Assembly: GCA_033060915.1 (NCBI GenBank)
Contig: CM065378.1
Location: 53,117,001-53,181,000 of the forward strand
Direction of reading: 5' to 3'
From: Euryodendron excelsum
Taxonomy: Eukaryota > Streptophyta > Magnoliopsida > Ericales > Pentaphylacaceae
DNA length: 64,000 bases
Shown: positions 1 through 11,977 of the stretch, piece after piece
Numbering within the stretch: the stretch's first letter is position 1
Layout of the letters: every line of letters begins with the position of its first letter
The notes under the pieces: model-generated
What the model saw: the letters and a program-made list of their open reading frames with translations, nothing else
The model's database searches: none
What the model was told of the DNA's origin: nothing
Program-made: the position numbers and the translations under genes

Positions 1-421
1 TTTTGAAAGCACTCTTAATTTTTTTCCCATTCTTACATAATAGGAACAAATTTTGTGTCTATCCCGCATGTTTGATAATTCTTGAATTTTATGCAAATCT
101 TCCTAATATTACACATAATCCTGTATTTTCTCAAAATTTTCTCTAATTTTTCAAGACAATTAGAGAATGAAAATCTAAATTTTAAAGAATTTTTGTCATA
201 TATTGTTTTATCCAATAAGAATTATTTTTAAATTTATTAGAAACTACTACTCATATTTTGCAGAAACACTACCACATCACAAATTATTGCATTGTCGAAT
301 AATTCTGGACTATGTTCTATGTTCTGTCAATGTGAGTTTTTATTTGTTTGTCGTTTAGGAAACGTGGCAGTGCACGAATGTGCTAAAGTTGCCATTTATG
401 CTTTTGAACCTAGCACATGGC
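1..421. other. AT-rich noncoding flank
   Basis: No coding region or repeat boundary was recognised here. The sequence is AT-rich with short open frames only, which looks like ordinary intergenic or intronic plant DNA. Confidence 0.5.
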
Positions 422-481
422 ATGTCTGAATTTCTCTCCTTCAACAGCTATGGTGGCTTCGATTTCGTTGTCTCTCCTTTG
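422..481 (+). pseudogene. PRMT5-like N-terminal exon fragment
   Basis: Twenty codons from ATG 422 read MSEFLSFNSYGGFDFVVSPL and end directly at a GT (482-483), as an exon would. From memory of the family, plant protein arginine methyltransferase 5 has near its N-terminus a stretch of the form LLSFN-x-GGFDFVVAPL, so the spacing and the GGFD-x-V-x-PL core agree well. The match stops at once upstream: the Cys-Gly-Val-Glu stretch expected before it is missing, and no following exon (DPSYRPSL region, substrate-binding lobe or methyltransferase domain) was found downstream. It is therefore most likely a relic or captured exon. The match is short, so chance similarity is not excluded. Confidence 0.35.
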
Positions 482-1688
482 GTTAGTCACTTATCACACA
501 TTTATACATGCACGCAGTCATGAAGATATATATATGTAAACACACACGTATGTATCTATATGCTTATGCATATATCTTAATTAGGATTAGTTTTGTTTAT
601 GCTTTGGTATTGTGGTGTGTTTACATTCAAAAGCACTTTTAGTGTAATTAAATTCTGTTTGCATGGCTTATGGTGGGTCTGTTAGCAATCACATGCTGGG
701 TTTAATGTTCAGTAACCTCACCAACAGAATGGAGTTAACCCTGTTAACGGCCTTTTCCAATAAACTGAGGCTTTTTGGTTTGGGCATAGGCTGTTAACTG
801 CATTTCATTTGTAACAAGCCTGAAAATATGTTTGTTTCCTACTGAAATGAAGCATTGTTTTGTGCCTTTGTGTTTTATATGTGTGAAGCTGAAGTCATTC
901 CATATAGGGGGTAACTAGGAGCAAGGTTTGATTTTTTGTACTTGAACTAAGTGAATGCCTGCTAATTGTGGGGAGAACTTGCTTAGTTATTTGTGTTTTT
1001 TGTCTAATCTTGTTAACCTTACAACGTCATTTTAGGTTTGTAGTGGCTAATGGGTTTGCTTTGGCGTTAATAATAGAATAAAGACCTTTCTTTCTAGTGC
1101 ATTAACCTCAAATTATTAAAGGCAAATGCTTACATGTGCCCTTGAAGCATAGGTTAGGGACGCATGAACAGAGTTGTACGACATGGGAAAGTGAAGAAAG
1201 TGTGGACCCTACACTTTGTACAGCCCAATAATCCATGCTTAACTTGTGCCCTAAAGGCACATGTTAGTAAGACCATTACAAAAATAGAGATTTAGTGGAG
1301 CCACATAACAGCAAAGATGCTGTTGCCAACAATTTCGTAGTGACAGTCTAGGTGTTGTAAATTAGAAATAATTTGAATTGGCAGGTGTGATTGATTTGGT
1401 GTAAGTAACAGATTGAAGACCCTTATCTTTCTATCACACTCACCAAGAGCCAGCTTCCCAGTCAAAACAAATAGGCTATCAATGGTAGATATCAAAGAGA
1501 AAATTTTTGTTAGTTTTATGTCTTATATTAGGTTGAGATGAATGTATTTTGTATTTTAGATTCAACTTTATTTTGTAATGCTTACTTGAGATAATAATCC
1601 TATAGTTTTTCCATTCTCTCGTGTTGTTGAATATACTTTTATATATTTCCATAATTCATTTTTGGCTTGTATGTTTTATTTTATTTTG
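482..1688. other. noncoding, intron-like or intergenic
   Basis: T-rich sequence with no convincing exon, repeat end or coding signal. If the PRMT5-like fragment were a real exon, this would be its intron, but no partner exon was found. Confidence 0.4.
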
Positions 1689-1838
1689 GTGGCTAATTAG
1701 CTGGTTATGCTTCAGCTGAATGGCTGTCTTTCTGTGTGAATGGTCAGTAAGTCACCTAGAGAAGTGTGTTGGCAGCCTTGCATGGTGAAGTGAGACTTTA
1801 GTTTCACATTTAGGCTTCTAACTACATCCACATAATTT
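1689..1838 (+). repeat. 150-bp repeat, copy 1 of 2
   Basis: This copy begins GGTGGCTAATTAG and shares an ordered series of blocks with 2139-2290: CTTCAGCTGAATGGCTGTC, GGTCAGTAAG, and a tail around GAAACTTTAG. The copies start 450 bp apart, in the same orientation, with small differences throughout. The origin of the unit is unknown. Confidence 0.7.
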
Positions 1839-2138
1839 GTGATTTGAGCCCTGGTTCTAGTAAAACAAACTTTCCTTCTATTATGATACACTGCAAAACC
1901 TGCAAAATTCAACTTAAATGACAAGATTATGGGACTACACCTGGAACTTATGTTCATACTGCAGTCTTGTGTTAGTTATTTATTATTAGTAGTACCATTA
2001 TTTTAATTTGGTAATGTTTCATTTGTTTTATGCAATTTTTTGGTAAGCTACATGTTTTTATTATTTTGTCATCACTTTTTAGCTTTTATCGAATTATGCT
2101 CGTGTTTTTCAAATGTACGCTCCTGTTCTGTAAGTTCC

Positions 2139-2290
2139 GGTGGCTAATTAGCCAATCACACTTCAGCTGAATGGCTGTCATTATTTGTGAGTGGTCAGTA
2201 AGATCACCAACATCAAGGTGTCAGTTGCCTTGTAGAGTGAAGGGAAACTTTAGATTTACTCACAAGCTATTGACTAAATTTGATTTGTCT
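2139..2290 (+). repeat. 150-bp repeat, copy 2 of 2
   Basis: Second, diverged copy of the unit at 1689. Unrelated T-rich sequence lies between the copies, so this is a dispersed pair or the remains of a longer tandem array. Confidence 0.7.
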
Positions 2291-2637
2291 TGGTTAATAT
2301 TGGAAAGACATCAATAACCCTAATCATTATATTGCGCTATGAACTTCTTGGTGGCTCTACTAAGCCGTTTGCGACTTTTAGTACCTAAAATCTCAGAACA
2401 CCGAGTTTATGAACTGGAAGTGTTTAGTTTAAAAATGCTCAAACTCCCAAATCCTGAGTCTGACACTTGTCAGGTTGGTTTCAACACGTCATTCGTGCCT
2501 AGACTGTGCAACGTGCTAGGTTTGAAGGTTCGGCGACAACATTTGAGGCTTTTAGAATGCCTTTGGGAGTCAATCCTTGTGATTTAGGACAACATTGAAA
2601 GGTAGACTAATTGTTTAAGGCTATGGACAGCTTCAGG

Positions 2638-3000
2638 CAAGGAATAAAATTTTCATTTGTTTCTATTGAAACGGTCGAAACGTTTCCTTTTCCTAAGGGA
2701 TCGAAACGAAACACTAGTGGAATAACAAAACACTATTATTACAATCAAAACACATGGAAACATAGAAAAATGTACCAAAACACAATGCTATATGCCTAAA
2801 CAATAAGTTATATGAATTTGAATTTAAAATTTTTATGAAAGGTATACAATTTTTATACAAAAGATTGTATTTTACTATTTTAATATTTTTCACTTTTGAA
2901 ATGTTTTCGAAACATTCCGAAACATTTCCGAAATGTTTCCGAAACGTTTTCGTTTCCGAGCCAACCGAAACAACCCCTCTAAACGAAAATTTGATCCTTG
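2638..3000. mobile_element. hAT-type MITE with perfect 8-bp TSD
   Basis: This 363-bp segment is flanked by identical copies of GCTTCAGG (2630-2637 and 3001-3008). Its ends are inverted repeats: the left starts CAAGGAATAAAATTTTC and the right end, read on the other strand, starts CAAGGATCAAATTTTC, both running on into matching GAAACG-rich sequence. An 8-bp duplication with CAAGG-type ends fits the hAT superfamily. It is too short for a transposase and holds no coding frame, so it is a nonautonomous element. Confidence 0.88.
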
Positions 3001-3008
3001 GCTTCAGG

Positions 3009-4254
3009 GTTCAAGGTTTAAAAAGGTGGGAAAAATGCTTCAGACTTCTTTCATATAACCTAGTTGGAAACTTAGAATGACTTCAACTCAAAGTTATAAA
3101 TTGTTGGAATTTAATAAAGTAAATTTCTGGAATTATAGAGAATCTAGAATTCGGAATTTGGATGCAAGGGTTATGTCCAGTTAATTTTAAACAGTGTGCT
3201 TTGTGCTGATAAGAATTAAAGAAATGAGAAGAGGAATATTTATAAGTTACACTGGATAGGCAGGAAAAACCTATGTGGTTCAGGTTGAGTGGCATTTTCT
3301 TTGATTTGAATGAGTAGTTGTATTTATGTGTATATATAAATATATAGAGGTTGCATGCTGGCTAGTTTTTTGATTAGGACTTAAGATTTTAGGAATGGTA
3401 TCTGCAAAGGCATACACTATTTAAAGTCACCCATGGCGGCAGACAAGAGCACATAAGCTAGCCTATATCCCTGTAAAAGGATATATTTGGATGCTTTGAT
3501 GGTCTAAACCTGTGAAATCTAACACTTGATAAGTAACATCAGAACACAATTTACACTACAAAGAACAAATAGCAGCCTAAAACATATATGAAATAGGAAT
3601 AAGTCCAATGATAACATGTTTAGAGAATAGACAATAGGTACACATACAATAGGGCATCCACTGTTAATAATAAAAAAAAAAGGAGGAAGAAAAGTAAAAC
3701 TTGATTGGATGTCACTATTGAGTCTTATGTCCTCCAACATGTGTCAAATAATTTTTGCATAGAGTAAAGCTCAATCTCCATGTTGAGCCTTTTCGATTTT
3801 CTTCCTTCCTTTTGCATAGAGGTTGCGCCTCTTTTTGCACCATTAATATACATGATTTACCTACAAAAAAAAAAAAAAAAAAAATACTCTGGAGATTTGT
3901 TCAAGGAAAAGGAGCAACCACAACCTTGTACAATCATACATAGTGGTGCACAAATGACCTGTATAAACTGAGAACTGATTGAATCGAAACGAACCCAATG
4001 TTTGTTGGTTATCTAAGTCCATGATTCACTGTTTTGTTCCAATTCTTCAATCACTGATCCCTTGGTTGTGGGTTGAGGGGCTGGTTTACCTTGACCAACC
4101 AAAATACTTTTCATTACATTCATCCCTACTAATCTTCTTATCTGTCATAAGAGGAATGGATGTTATAAAGACTGAAAGCTTGGTTGTGTTTGGGAGATGT
4201 GGGATAACTTGCACCTGACTTCAAACTGTGCGGAGCAACTAAGTTCCTCCCATC
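3009..4254. other. noncoding stretch
   Basis: No gene was recognised. The stretch contains a 20-base A run (3865-3884) and AT-rich sequence. The short frames crossing the A run are low-complexity artefacts. Confidence 0.4.
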
Positions 4255-5331
4255 ATCTGTTTGTTTGACATTGATAAAGGTGTGTTATGTCACCTAAATC
4301 AAGTAAGCTTTGACGAGCAAATGTAGTTTTTAAAAATTACTTCTAAAGAAGTTTTGAAATATAGGAATGGGACCCATTTTGGAAATTATTGAAAGTTCTT
4401 TTTGAAATCATGACTCCGAATTGGTTTGCATACTAGAGATCAAAAGTCTCGGGATTGGTTATATGTAGGGAAGATATCAAACGATCATTACCCTACCCCG
4501 CTTGATAAAAATTGGTACCTACATGTCTTTAACTGTTGGTCTACTCATGAATTTTTTGGTTAATAAAATTCACTCTAAATTTTTGAAAATTGGGGTATGG
4601 TCTGCACTTTGGGGATATATGATACATGTACGTATGTATAAAAGAGGTTTTGAAAATAGATAGTTGGAATAAGAGCTTTGAAAATCTTGTTTGAGTATTT
4701 TTATAAATTGTCTACATATTTAATTTGGCGAGAAAGTCAGGTCAATCATAGTTTGTGCAAGAGCATGAAGAACTGGTATGCATTTTATGATGATTTTAAA
4801 AACAAACTCAAGAGAGTTTTGAGATAATTTTTGGATTAGACTTAAGAGATTTTTGAAACAACTTTTGAAATAAATCAATAGTGTTTTCAAATGGTTTAGA
4901 AACAAACTCAAGACACTTTTTGAGATGATTTTGAAAAGAACTCAATAGAGGTTTTTGAGATGAACTCAAAAGAGTTTTGGAATGATTGTTGAAACACACT
5001 TAAGAGAGTTATTTTAATGGGAATTTGGTGTGTATATTTTTGGAAAAAGAATTCAAGGGAACACTTGCTTAAAAACTTTCCCTATTGAAAATTATGGGCT
5101 GATTTGATAACTTAGGGTTTTGCAAACTAGAGTTTGATGGCCTTGTATTTTGCAAACTAGGATTTTAGCCTAGGCTATGTAAATAGGCTTAACTTCTAAT
5201 AAAGCTTGTGCCTACCTCCTTTGATCTGGCTCTGCTTTTAATAAGAGAGCTTTCATTAGAGAACATGGGGGGACGAGTGAGAGTATATCTGAGTTCTTCA
5301 AATAAGTGTGTCTTCTTCCTTCCCTTTTTCT

Positions 5332-5374
5332 CTCTTCTTCTTCTTCTTCTTCTTCTTCTTCTTCTTCTTCTTCC
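5332..5374 (+). repeat. (TTC)n microsatellite
   Basis: About fourteen TTC units, with extra CTT/TTC stretches around 5395-5480. The long Leu/Phe frames across this region are products of the repeat. Confidence 0.95.
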
Positions 5375-6090
5375 TTCTCCGCTGCATCTCTTCCTTTTCT
5401 TACTTCATTGGTTCCTCTTTTCCTTCCTTCACCGTTGATGCTCTTCTCCTTTTATTGATGCTTCTTCTTTTGCTCTTTTTTCATATAGGAGTTTAATTAT
5501 CTTTGCTGAAAAATAAAAAAAAATGGTCATTTTCTGGTTCAAAATCAAGCCTTCTCTTCCCCAAACGTGTTCTAGCCGTGTTCCATTTGTGTCCCAGTTG
5601 TGTCCAAGCCAATTAATAATAATAAACAAGACACGCCCTGTGGCGTGTCTGATATGTATCTAGCTCCTAGGAGTATTTGTGTCCTTGGCATCTTTGACAT
5701 TGCTATGGCGCCCATCGTGGCATGTCCGTGCTTCATAGGCAATACTCTGTGCAGTTTGTTTTAGAAGGCCAACCTCAGTACGGTAAGGCTTGTACACATC
5801 TCTCTAGAGATGGCCATGGTGTTCCTTAGTTCCAAGCAAGCAAGAAATGAAGGATGTAGAGAAAGGGTGTAAATAGAAAAAGCTCAAGCGAGATTCAAGA
5901 GAGGAGAGAGGGAGGGATATTAGAAAGCATAAGGCTTTTTACCTTGATCTTCAATCACCAATGACTTAAGTCTAGATCTCTTAAGTCTTGTGGATGAAGC
6001 TTTACAAGCTTTGGATGGTTGGAGATGTGAGAATTTCAGGTTCTGGAGATATTTTTGTTGAGTAATCTTACTATTTTCAGCTTTGAATTG

Positions 6091-6208
6091 TGAGAGGGGT
6101 AGTATTGTATTTATAGGTGAAATTGCTTATATGGGATGCATGTCATACAAGTGTGCTAGGTGTGCGCCATGGACAAAATGATCACTTTGCCCGAGAGTCA
6201 TTGGAATG
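6091..6208 (-). promoter_or_regulatory. LTR core promoter, duplicated copy 1
   Basis: This nearly identical 118-bp block occurs again at 6469-6586. On the minus strand it carries TATAAATA (6108-6115), at the place where intact LTRs of this superfamily have their TATA box. It is thus a tandem-type duplication of an LTR core promoter. Confidence 0.6.
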
Positions 6209-6468
6209 GGACTATAGTCGACTCAATTGGCATCTTGAACGTGCCGCATTGTATGGAATGGTCTGTCCCTTTTGAGGGATTGTCTTTCCTTGAAAAGTAT
6301 GATGGGTGTCTTGGGAAAAAATTGGTTATTTTGACCGAGAATCACCAAAATAGGACTAGAATCGACTCGATTGTTATCTTGAAGACCACACTGCCTAGAG
6401 GCAGTTTGTTGTGGGGGGTTCTTAAATGTTTTGGTCATTTTGAATGAAATTAGCTTTTTGAGTTCTTG

Positions 6469-6586
6469 TGAGAGGGGTAGTATTGTATTTATAGGTGAAA
6501 TTGCTTATATGGGATGCATGTCATACAAGTGTGCTAGGTGTGCCCCATGGACAAAATGATCACTTTGCCCGAGAGTCATTGGAATG
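6469..6586 (-). promoter_or_regulatory. LTR core promoter, duplicated copy 2
   Basis: Second copy, offset 378 bp from the first, with the minus-strand TATAAATA at 6486-6493. Only a few differences from copy 1 are visible, so the duplication is younger than the general decay of this LTR. Confidence 0.6.
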
Positions 6587-7078
6587 GCTTATCCTTTGGG
6601 TGGCTTATCCCTTTTGGTGGCTTATCCTTTGGGTGGCAAGCTAGTTTTGTGAGTGTTCTCTTGTTTTTTTTCCTCTCTTCTCCATTTTTCGGTGTCATAG
6701 AGCGCTCTAGGAAAGAGGGTAAGCGCTTAGATTGTGAGATATTACTAGAGAAGGATGGATTGGTAGTTAAGGTAAATCGTATGGGGAGACGGACATAGGG
6801 TTAGTTATTGAAAGCAAGAGGTGATGAACTAGAGTCTCTAAGCCATCAAAGGAGTTTGCTTGCTTTTACAGGAAGGTCGAGGAGATCCACTATTCATAGA
6901 AGGGTTGAACCTTGGAGGCCAGCTCACCTATGAATGCCACATCCACATGCTCGAGTGGAGTTAAAGTAACATGTGGTTTTCTTTTCTTGGCCCAACAATC
7001 TAGAGGTCAAGGCTATATTGGAAGTGGTGCGGAAATTCTTAGGGGCCTTAAGGGCTTAAGAGGTGGTTGATTGCTGTC

Positions 7079-7541
7079 TACATGATACAATATTGTTTAC
7101 TTTGGGCCTAAGGCCTTCACGGCTTTAAAACACGTTGTATCAAGTAGATACCGTGCTTATGTATATGGCACTTCAGTTCAACCTCACAAGTGATGTGAGA
7201 CTCAACTCGTGACACCACCTCACCCCATTTAAGAGACCTTAATGGCCTACAACGCTTCACTTCACCCCATTTAAGGGGCCTTTCTGATCTTGGTCATCAT
7301 AGTCCACTAGATTTCTGGCCACATGTTCTTGACCCCACACTTTCGGCTAGTCTAAGTTCTGATAGAATTCTGTCACGATTGAGGATCCACATTATATAAT
7401 ATTGTCCACATGCCTAAGGCCTTCACGGATTTGAAATGCATTGTACCCAGTAGATGTAAGTACCTACATATAGAGCACTTCACCTTAGCTTCACCAGGTG
7501 ATGTGGGACTCAACTTATGGAACCACTTAAGAAGATATTTT
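7079..7541. repeat. two diverged copies of a ~150-bp unit
   Basis: Units at about 7079-7215 and 7387-7541 share CCTAAGGCCTTCACGG, a CAGTAGAT-type block and GATGTGGGACTCAAC-like ends. They are about 306 bp apart in the same orientation. Sequence of this kind is common in plant LTRs, but no terminus could be placed, so the parent element is unknown. Confidence 0.55.
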
Positions 7542-8068
7542 GGTCTTTCACAAGCGTACTCATAAGTACATGAAAGTATGAAGTCCGTCATGTCTCTTTG
7601 TCTTGGTCATAGTTTGTCTTCTTGCTGATGTCTCTCTTTTCAAGACATGTGAAGGGAAAAATTTCCTTGTGGGAGAGAATGAGTGCCTTGTCAAACCATC
7701 AACCCTATCTGTTGGACCACAATTTCTTAGTAGTCTCATGTGAAGGTCATAGGGTCTCGGGTGCCTTAAGAACCTTATCCTTGACATAAACTGGTGCCAG
7801 AGTAATCAGGGTGCCATTTGGTGTTAACATTAGAAATAAGAGACTGAGACATAGAGAAACACACTAGGGTGGAGGATTGATCAAATGAGTCGCAAGTACT
7901 GAGGGTGTCATTGTAAGTGAGAGGCGTGACACGCTCAAGCAGAGAATCACCCAATCGAGTTAAAGGGCGTGCATCAAGCATGCATGGGTGAGGGGACTAG
8001 GTTGGTACCTCAAAGATCGTCCATGAGCACCTAGGCTTGAGATTAAGGCACCACTTATGTTAGCCTCA
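7542..8068. other. noncoding, probable old repeat
   Basis: No gene, domain or element end was recognised between the 150-bp repeat pair and the next DNA transposon. Confidence 0.35.
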
Positions 8069-8076
8069 TTCGCGTG

Positions 8077-8816
8077 TAGGGACAAAGTCAGGAATTTTTC
8101 TTGAGGGGGCCAAGAATAGCTTTATAAAAAAAAATTAAAACTAATAATGCAAGCTATATTTAATTTACCAAAACAAAAAAATTACATCGATTTAACTAAT
8201 ATATGACAGTAAGATTTTACAAAATTTTTTTTAAATATATATCAAGTGCGTTATCATCACAGTGATACTCGACGATAGTTTATGTCACGAAATCCATCTA
8301 TGATTAAATCTCCATTAAATTTTTTAGTAACTTATTTTTCAATGTATACAATCAAAGCATTTGTGAGAAAATTATTTTCCATCTTGTTTCGAAATTTAGT
8401 TTTAACAACATTATAGCAAAAAATACACGTTTTGTAATCGCAATGAAAACTGGAAGGGTGAAAAACAGTCTAACCAACCTATTAAAAAAATAAAAACTTG
8501 TGTTTTTTTTTTTTTTTTTGAACTAAATTTTATCCTAAATCTCAATTAATTAGACATGGGTAAGCATAACACTTGGGCCACAAACAACTAAAAAAATAAG
8601 CCCAAATATTATAAAAATGGGCCACAATATAAATTGCACAAGATGGTAAATATAATATTTTTAAAATTAGGAGGGGGGCCACTTTACCATGTTAACATTT
8701 TTGGGCCTTAATTTGTACTACATCTCGCGCAGGGCCCGCGCGGGGGGGGGGGGGGGGGTGGGGGTGTTTGGAAAATTGGCATGGCCCCTCTTGGTCTATG
8801 AATAGCTTTGTCACTG
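8077..8816. mobile_element. hAT-like nonautonomous element, near-perfect TSD
   Basis: This 740-bp segment is flanked by TTCGCGTG (8069-8076) and TTTGCGTG (8817-8824), which match at 7 of 8 bases. The left end TAGGGACAAAG and the reverse of the right end, CAGTGACAAAG, form imperfect inverted repeats, each followed by a G-rich GGGGGCC or GGGGCC block. The 8-bp duplication and CAGTGRC-type ends suggest hAT. The interior is AT-rich, without coding, and contains a 17-base G run at 8742-8758. Confidence 0.7.
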
Positions 8817-8824
8817 TTTGCGTG

Positions 8825-10614
8825 GCTCAACTTCCGGGAAAGGGGTGTGGGGTGAGAATGGGGAACATCAAGACACGTGGAGGCTGTTGATTGGTCCATG
8901 TTACCTCACATGGCTGACACATCTTCCTAAGTTCATGGAGATAATGACATGGTGATAGCATGACAGTAAATGTCCACATTCTTAGTATCCAGATTTCATT
9001 TGGTTTTCATTTCTTAAAATTTCTTTTTTTCAGTTATTAGAAACTTAAGGAAGTAATGGAAAATATATTCAAGAGAACATGTACCAGCCTCTGTAGACTT
9101 AAATGACCTAATTCTATAGAAACAAATAGAGCTATTAGTTCAAAAAGATTATCTAAATTTTGTATGTATAAAGTATATACAATTGGCCTTTCTTTTTCTC
9201 CCTCTCTAAGGTGTTCAATTTTTTTTTATTTTTATCTTATTTATTTATTTATTTATTTTGGGGTAGCTTCTCTCAAGCGCAAGTTCAGAATGTCCTTTAG
9301 AGGTTTGGGAGACCATCTATTTTACTTATTGATAGACTCTGCTTATATGACAGTTTCATGAAATTGTGCCAATAGAAAGTGCAAGGCAATCCGGCAATAA
9401 CTTGTTAAAGAAACATTTGCTAGTGATAGCATTATAAAATTATACCGTTGTGACCTTTTCTTTTTTAAATTTTTATTGGGAGGGGATGTTAATCATTTGC
9501 AATATTATAAGTTTTGATCAAATAGATATCTTCTCTTGTTTTTCTTTTTTGTCATGACACATGCAGAGAATGTATTTTTCGCAAAATGTTTTCAAGATTA
9601 TAGCCAATCACCAGAAAATAAGAGAGTGCGATTATTCTAGAGGTAAAATTTTTTACATGAAAAAGGTTTTTTTTTTTTTCGTTGTAAGTTATTTTACACG
9701 GGGACTTAATTATGTCATAGGTGTTGTTTCTATTGCCTGCTCTCTAGGTAAATATACCCAATTCTCTGCCTGTTGTCTGAAACATATTCAATTTTAAAAG
9801 TGCTCCTTGGACCATTGTGGCATTTTCACTGTTTGAAGGTAGTTGTTTCATATGTCTATCTTTGAGACAGTACCGTGTCAGGGTGTGCTCTTTTCAAGGC
9901 CAACCAACTTTGCTTCCATGTACCTTCGTGGTGCTTAATTCGTTCCAAAAGGGCTTTCTCTTCTAAGCTCGGGCGGAGTGCTACTCCAGTGCTCAATCAT
10001 CAGTCCATGAACCAGCCGAGATTGGCGCCAACAGTCCCAGCCTTGCCCCAAAACTGGCCAAGCACAACCACAAGGGCAAAGACAGCACACAGCAAACCAA
10101 GGATTGTCCCAGTGCTGCCTGCACAACAAGCCCAAAAGAGCCCAGCAGCCAATGCAGCACAAGACTGGGCGCTCAGCACTTGCCTTCCTTTATTTATTTA
10201 TTTATTATTAATTATTAATTATTATATTATTTTAAGTAGCTTAGGGTAAGAGCTATTTTAGGGAAAAATTCGTGATTTTTGGATTTTTGTAGAATTTATG
10301 AAAAACCTGTTATGACTTCTCGAGCATGACCCATTTTTCCTCTTGTAAGTTTGAAAATGGCTTAAAATACTATTATAGAAATAGAAATGGCTTAGCATGA
10401 ACCATTTTGTGCACCCCGGTTGGAAGTGCTAGCTTTGGTAGGACTAGTTGAGGAGAAGGTGGGTGTTTTATTATTCTAAATCTGTAGTAAACTGTGACGT
10501 ACCTTTTAGACAACTTGTTTAAGCCTAATCAAGTTTTTGCAGGAATGAAAGTTGATTTATGTTGAAGATACTGCTCGGGCATTGAAGGCTTAGCAAATCC
10601 TCCTCACCAAAAGG
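8825..10614. other. noncoding stretch, no element recognised
   Basis: There are T-rich tracts and a TTTA/TTAT repeat near 10190-10240. A 124-codon open frame at 9875-10249 has no recognisable domain and runs into this repeat, so it is not annotated as a gene. Confidence 0.4.
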
Positions 10615-11153
10615 TAGGGATGGCAATTGGACTAAAAAAACAACCCGAACCCAGTTGTATTTTGCCTCTAATAGGAAGGGTTTGGGGTATAAATAAAAAA
10701 GTTAGAGGCGGAGTATGGAAAAGAAAATAAAATTTGATGTGGGTTTGGGATGGGTAGGGTTTAGGTCACTCTACTTGAATCCATTTCAATTATATTATGA
10801 ATACTTAAATAACTAATATTATTTTTAATTATATAAAATATACTTAGTATATAAAATAAATTTGAAGATTCTAGTGTTACTTTTTATTCTTAGATTTTAG
10901 ATTATTTCTTTCTCAAATTTATATTGTATTAGAGATAGTATAATTTGTATTATTATTTTATTTTTGTTTTAAACTTTTATGCAGGTTGAGGCCGTTTTAA
11001 CTCGTACTCCAATTAATTTAAGTGGGACGAGGCAGGGTGTAAAGATTCAATTCGTCACAGATTTGAGATGGAGGTGTGGGGTGGAGTTTTTTTATTAACG
11101 GCGGGGTAGGGTTCAACCAAGTTTGTACCAAACTTGTTTCATTGTCATTCTTA
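10615..11153. mobile_element. probable small DNA transposon
   Basis: The left end TAGGGATGGCAAT and the reverse of the right end TAAGAATGACAAT form an imperfect 13-bp inverted repeat, and CGGGG/GGGTTTGGG-rich blocks lie inside both ends. This layout is typical of abundant plant MITEs. No convincing target duplication is left, so the boundaries and superfamily are uncertain. Confidence 0.45.
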
Positions 11154-11291
11154 TTAAAAAATAGATCTGGCAAACTCAATTCATATAAATTGGCTTAATT
11201 TTATCAATTTAAAATTCATCTAAACCCTCTCAAGTTTATTAATGGGTTTGATTGGGTTGTTTCATAAAAGCTCAAATAGAAGTAGATTTAA

Positions 11292-11858
11292 GGGTAAATT
11301 ACATCCACCTTCCTTGAAGTTTGAGTTATTACAATTCATCTCTTGAGATTTTAGAAATTATATTCCTCTCCTTTGAGGTTTGAGGTGAGTTACATTTTTA
11401 TTTATATATTAAAATTTTTAATAGAATATATGTGATGTCAGTAAAAAAAATAAGTTCATTACCTAAATTGTCCTTAATGTGCATGAAATGACAAATAATT
11501 TTTTTTTTTTTTAGCTTATGACATGACAAATAGATCTTACATACTATAAAAAAAATCAACACGAGGGGGGAAAAAGATTGTTTGGGAAAAAAAACAAAAA
11601 TTTTAAATAATTAACAGACAAATTAATTTTAGAAGCAAAAGAAAAATTCTATTTATGTCATTTCATGCACATTAAGGGTAATTTAAGTAATAAACTTATT
11701 TTTTTTGCTAATATCACATATATTCTGTTAAAAGATATAATATTTGGAGAAAAATGCAACTCATCTCAAATTTCAAGGGAGGAGAATGTAATTTCTAGAA
11801 CTTCAGGGGGTGAATTGTAATAGTCTCAAACTTCAAGGGAGGTAAATGTAATTTGTCT
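11292..11858. mobile_element. MULE-type MITE with long inverted repeats and 9-bp TSD
   Basis: The element is 567 bp, flanked by identical TAGATTTAA copies (11283-11291 and 11859-11867). Its ends are long inverted repeats (over 100 bp on each side, roughly 80 percent alike by eye), beginning GGGTAAATTACATCC on the left and AGACAAATTACATTTACC on the right (reverse strand). The symmetry continues inward through a block around CCTTAATGTGCATGAAATG, so almost the whole element could fold back on itself. The 9-bp duplication and long ends place it with Mutator-like elements. It encodes no transposase. Confidence 0.9.
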
Positions 11859-11977
11859 TAGATTTAATTGGGTTGGACATAGATTCTCATTGGCCTTGCT
11901 AAAAAATTTGTCACCTGCAAAGTGTTTTATTTTTTGTATTTATTTTTAAAACAAATTTTCTTTCCTTATCCTCCCTT

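Larger units (their letters stand above)
4255..6900 (-). mobile_element. degenerate Tat-type LTR remnant
   Basis: From about 4255 the sequence follows the LTRs of the large element at 14510-38638: a block around GGTCACCTAAA, then TGTAGGGAAGAT with CATTACCCTACCCCG and GGTACCTACATGTC (4465-4530), then a block matching the TACGTATC/GAATCAGGTCAG stretch. It ends with a TATA box on the minus strand. The outer terminus (about 170 bp) is missing and the right boundary is not clear. This is probably an old solo LTR or LTR fragment in the same orientation as the central element. Confidence 0.6.

Noticed and set aside
5208..5496. Leu/Phe-rich frames
   Set aside because: Translations of the (TTC)n microsatellite in different frames.
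8708..8899. Pro-rich frame on the minus strand
   Set aside because: Caused by the G homopolymer inside the hAT-like element.
9875..10249. 124-codon open frame on the plus strand
   Set aside because: Pro/Ala/Gln-rich start and a tail made of TTTATTATTAATTA repeats; no domain, no homologue recognised.
10500..10615. Exon-like stretch after TTTTTGCAG with a possible reading YVEDTARALKA
   Set aside because: Interrupted by stops in the matching frame, too short and without a recognised family; kept out of the annotation.
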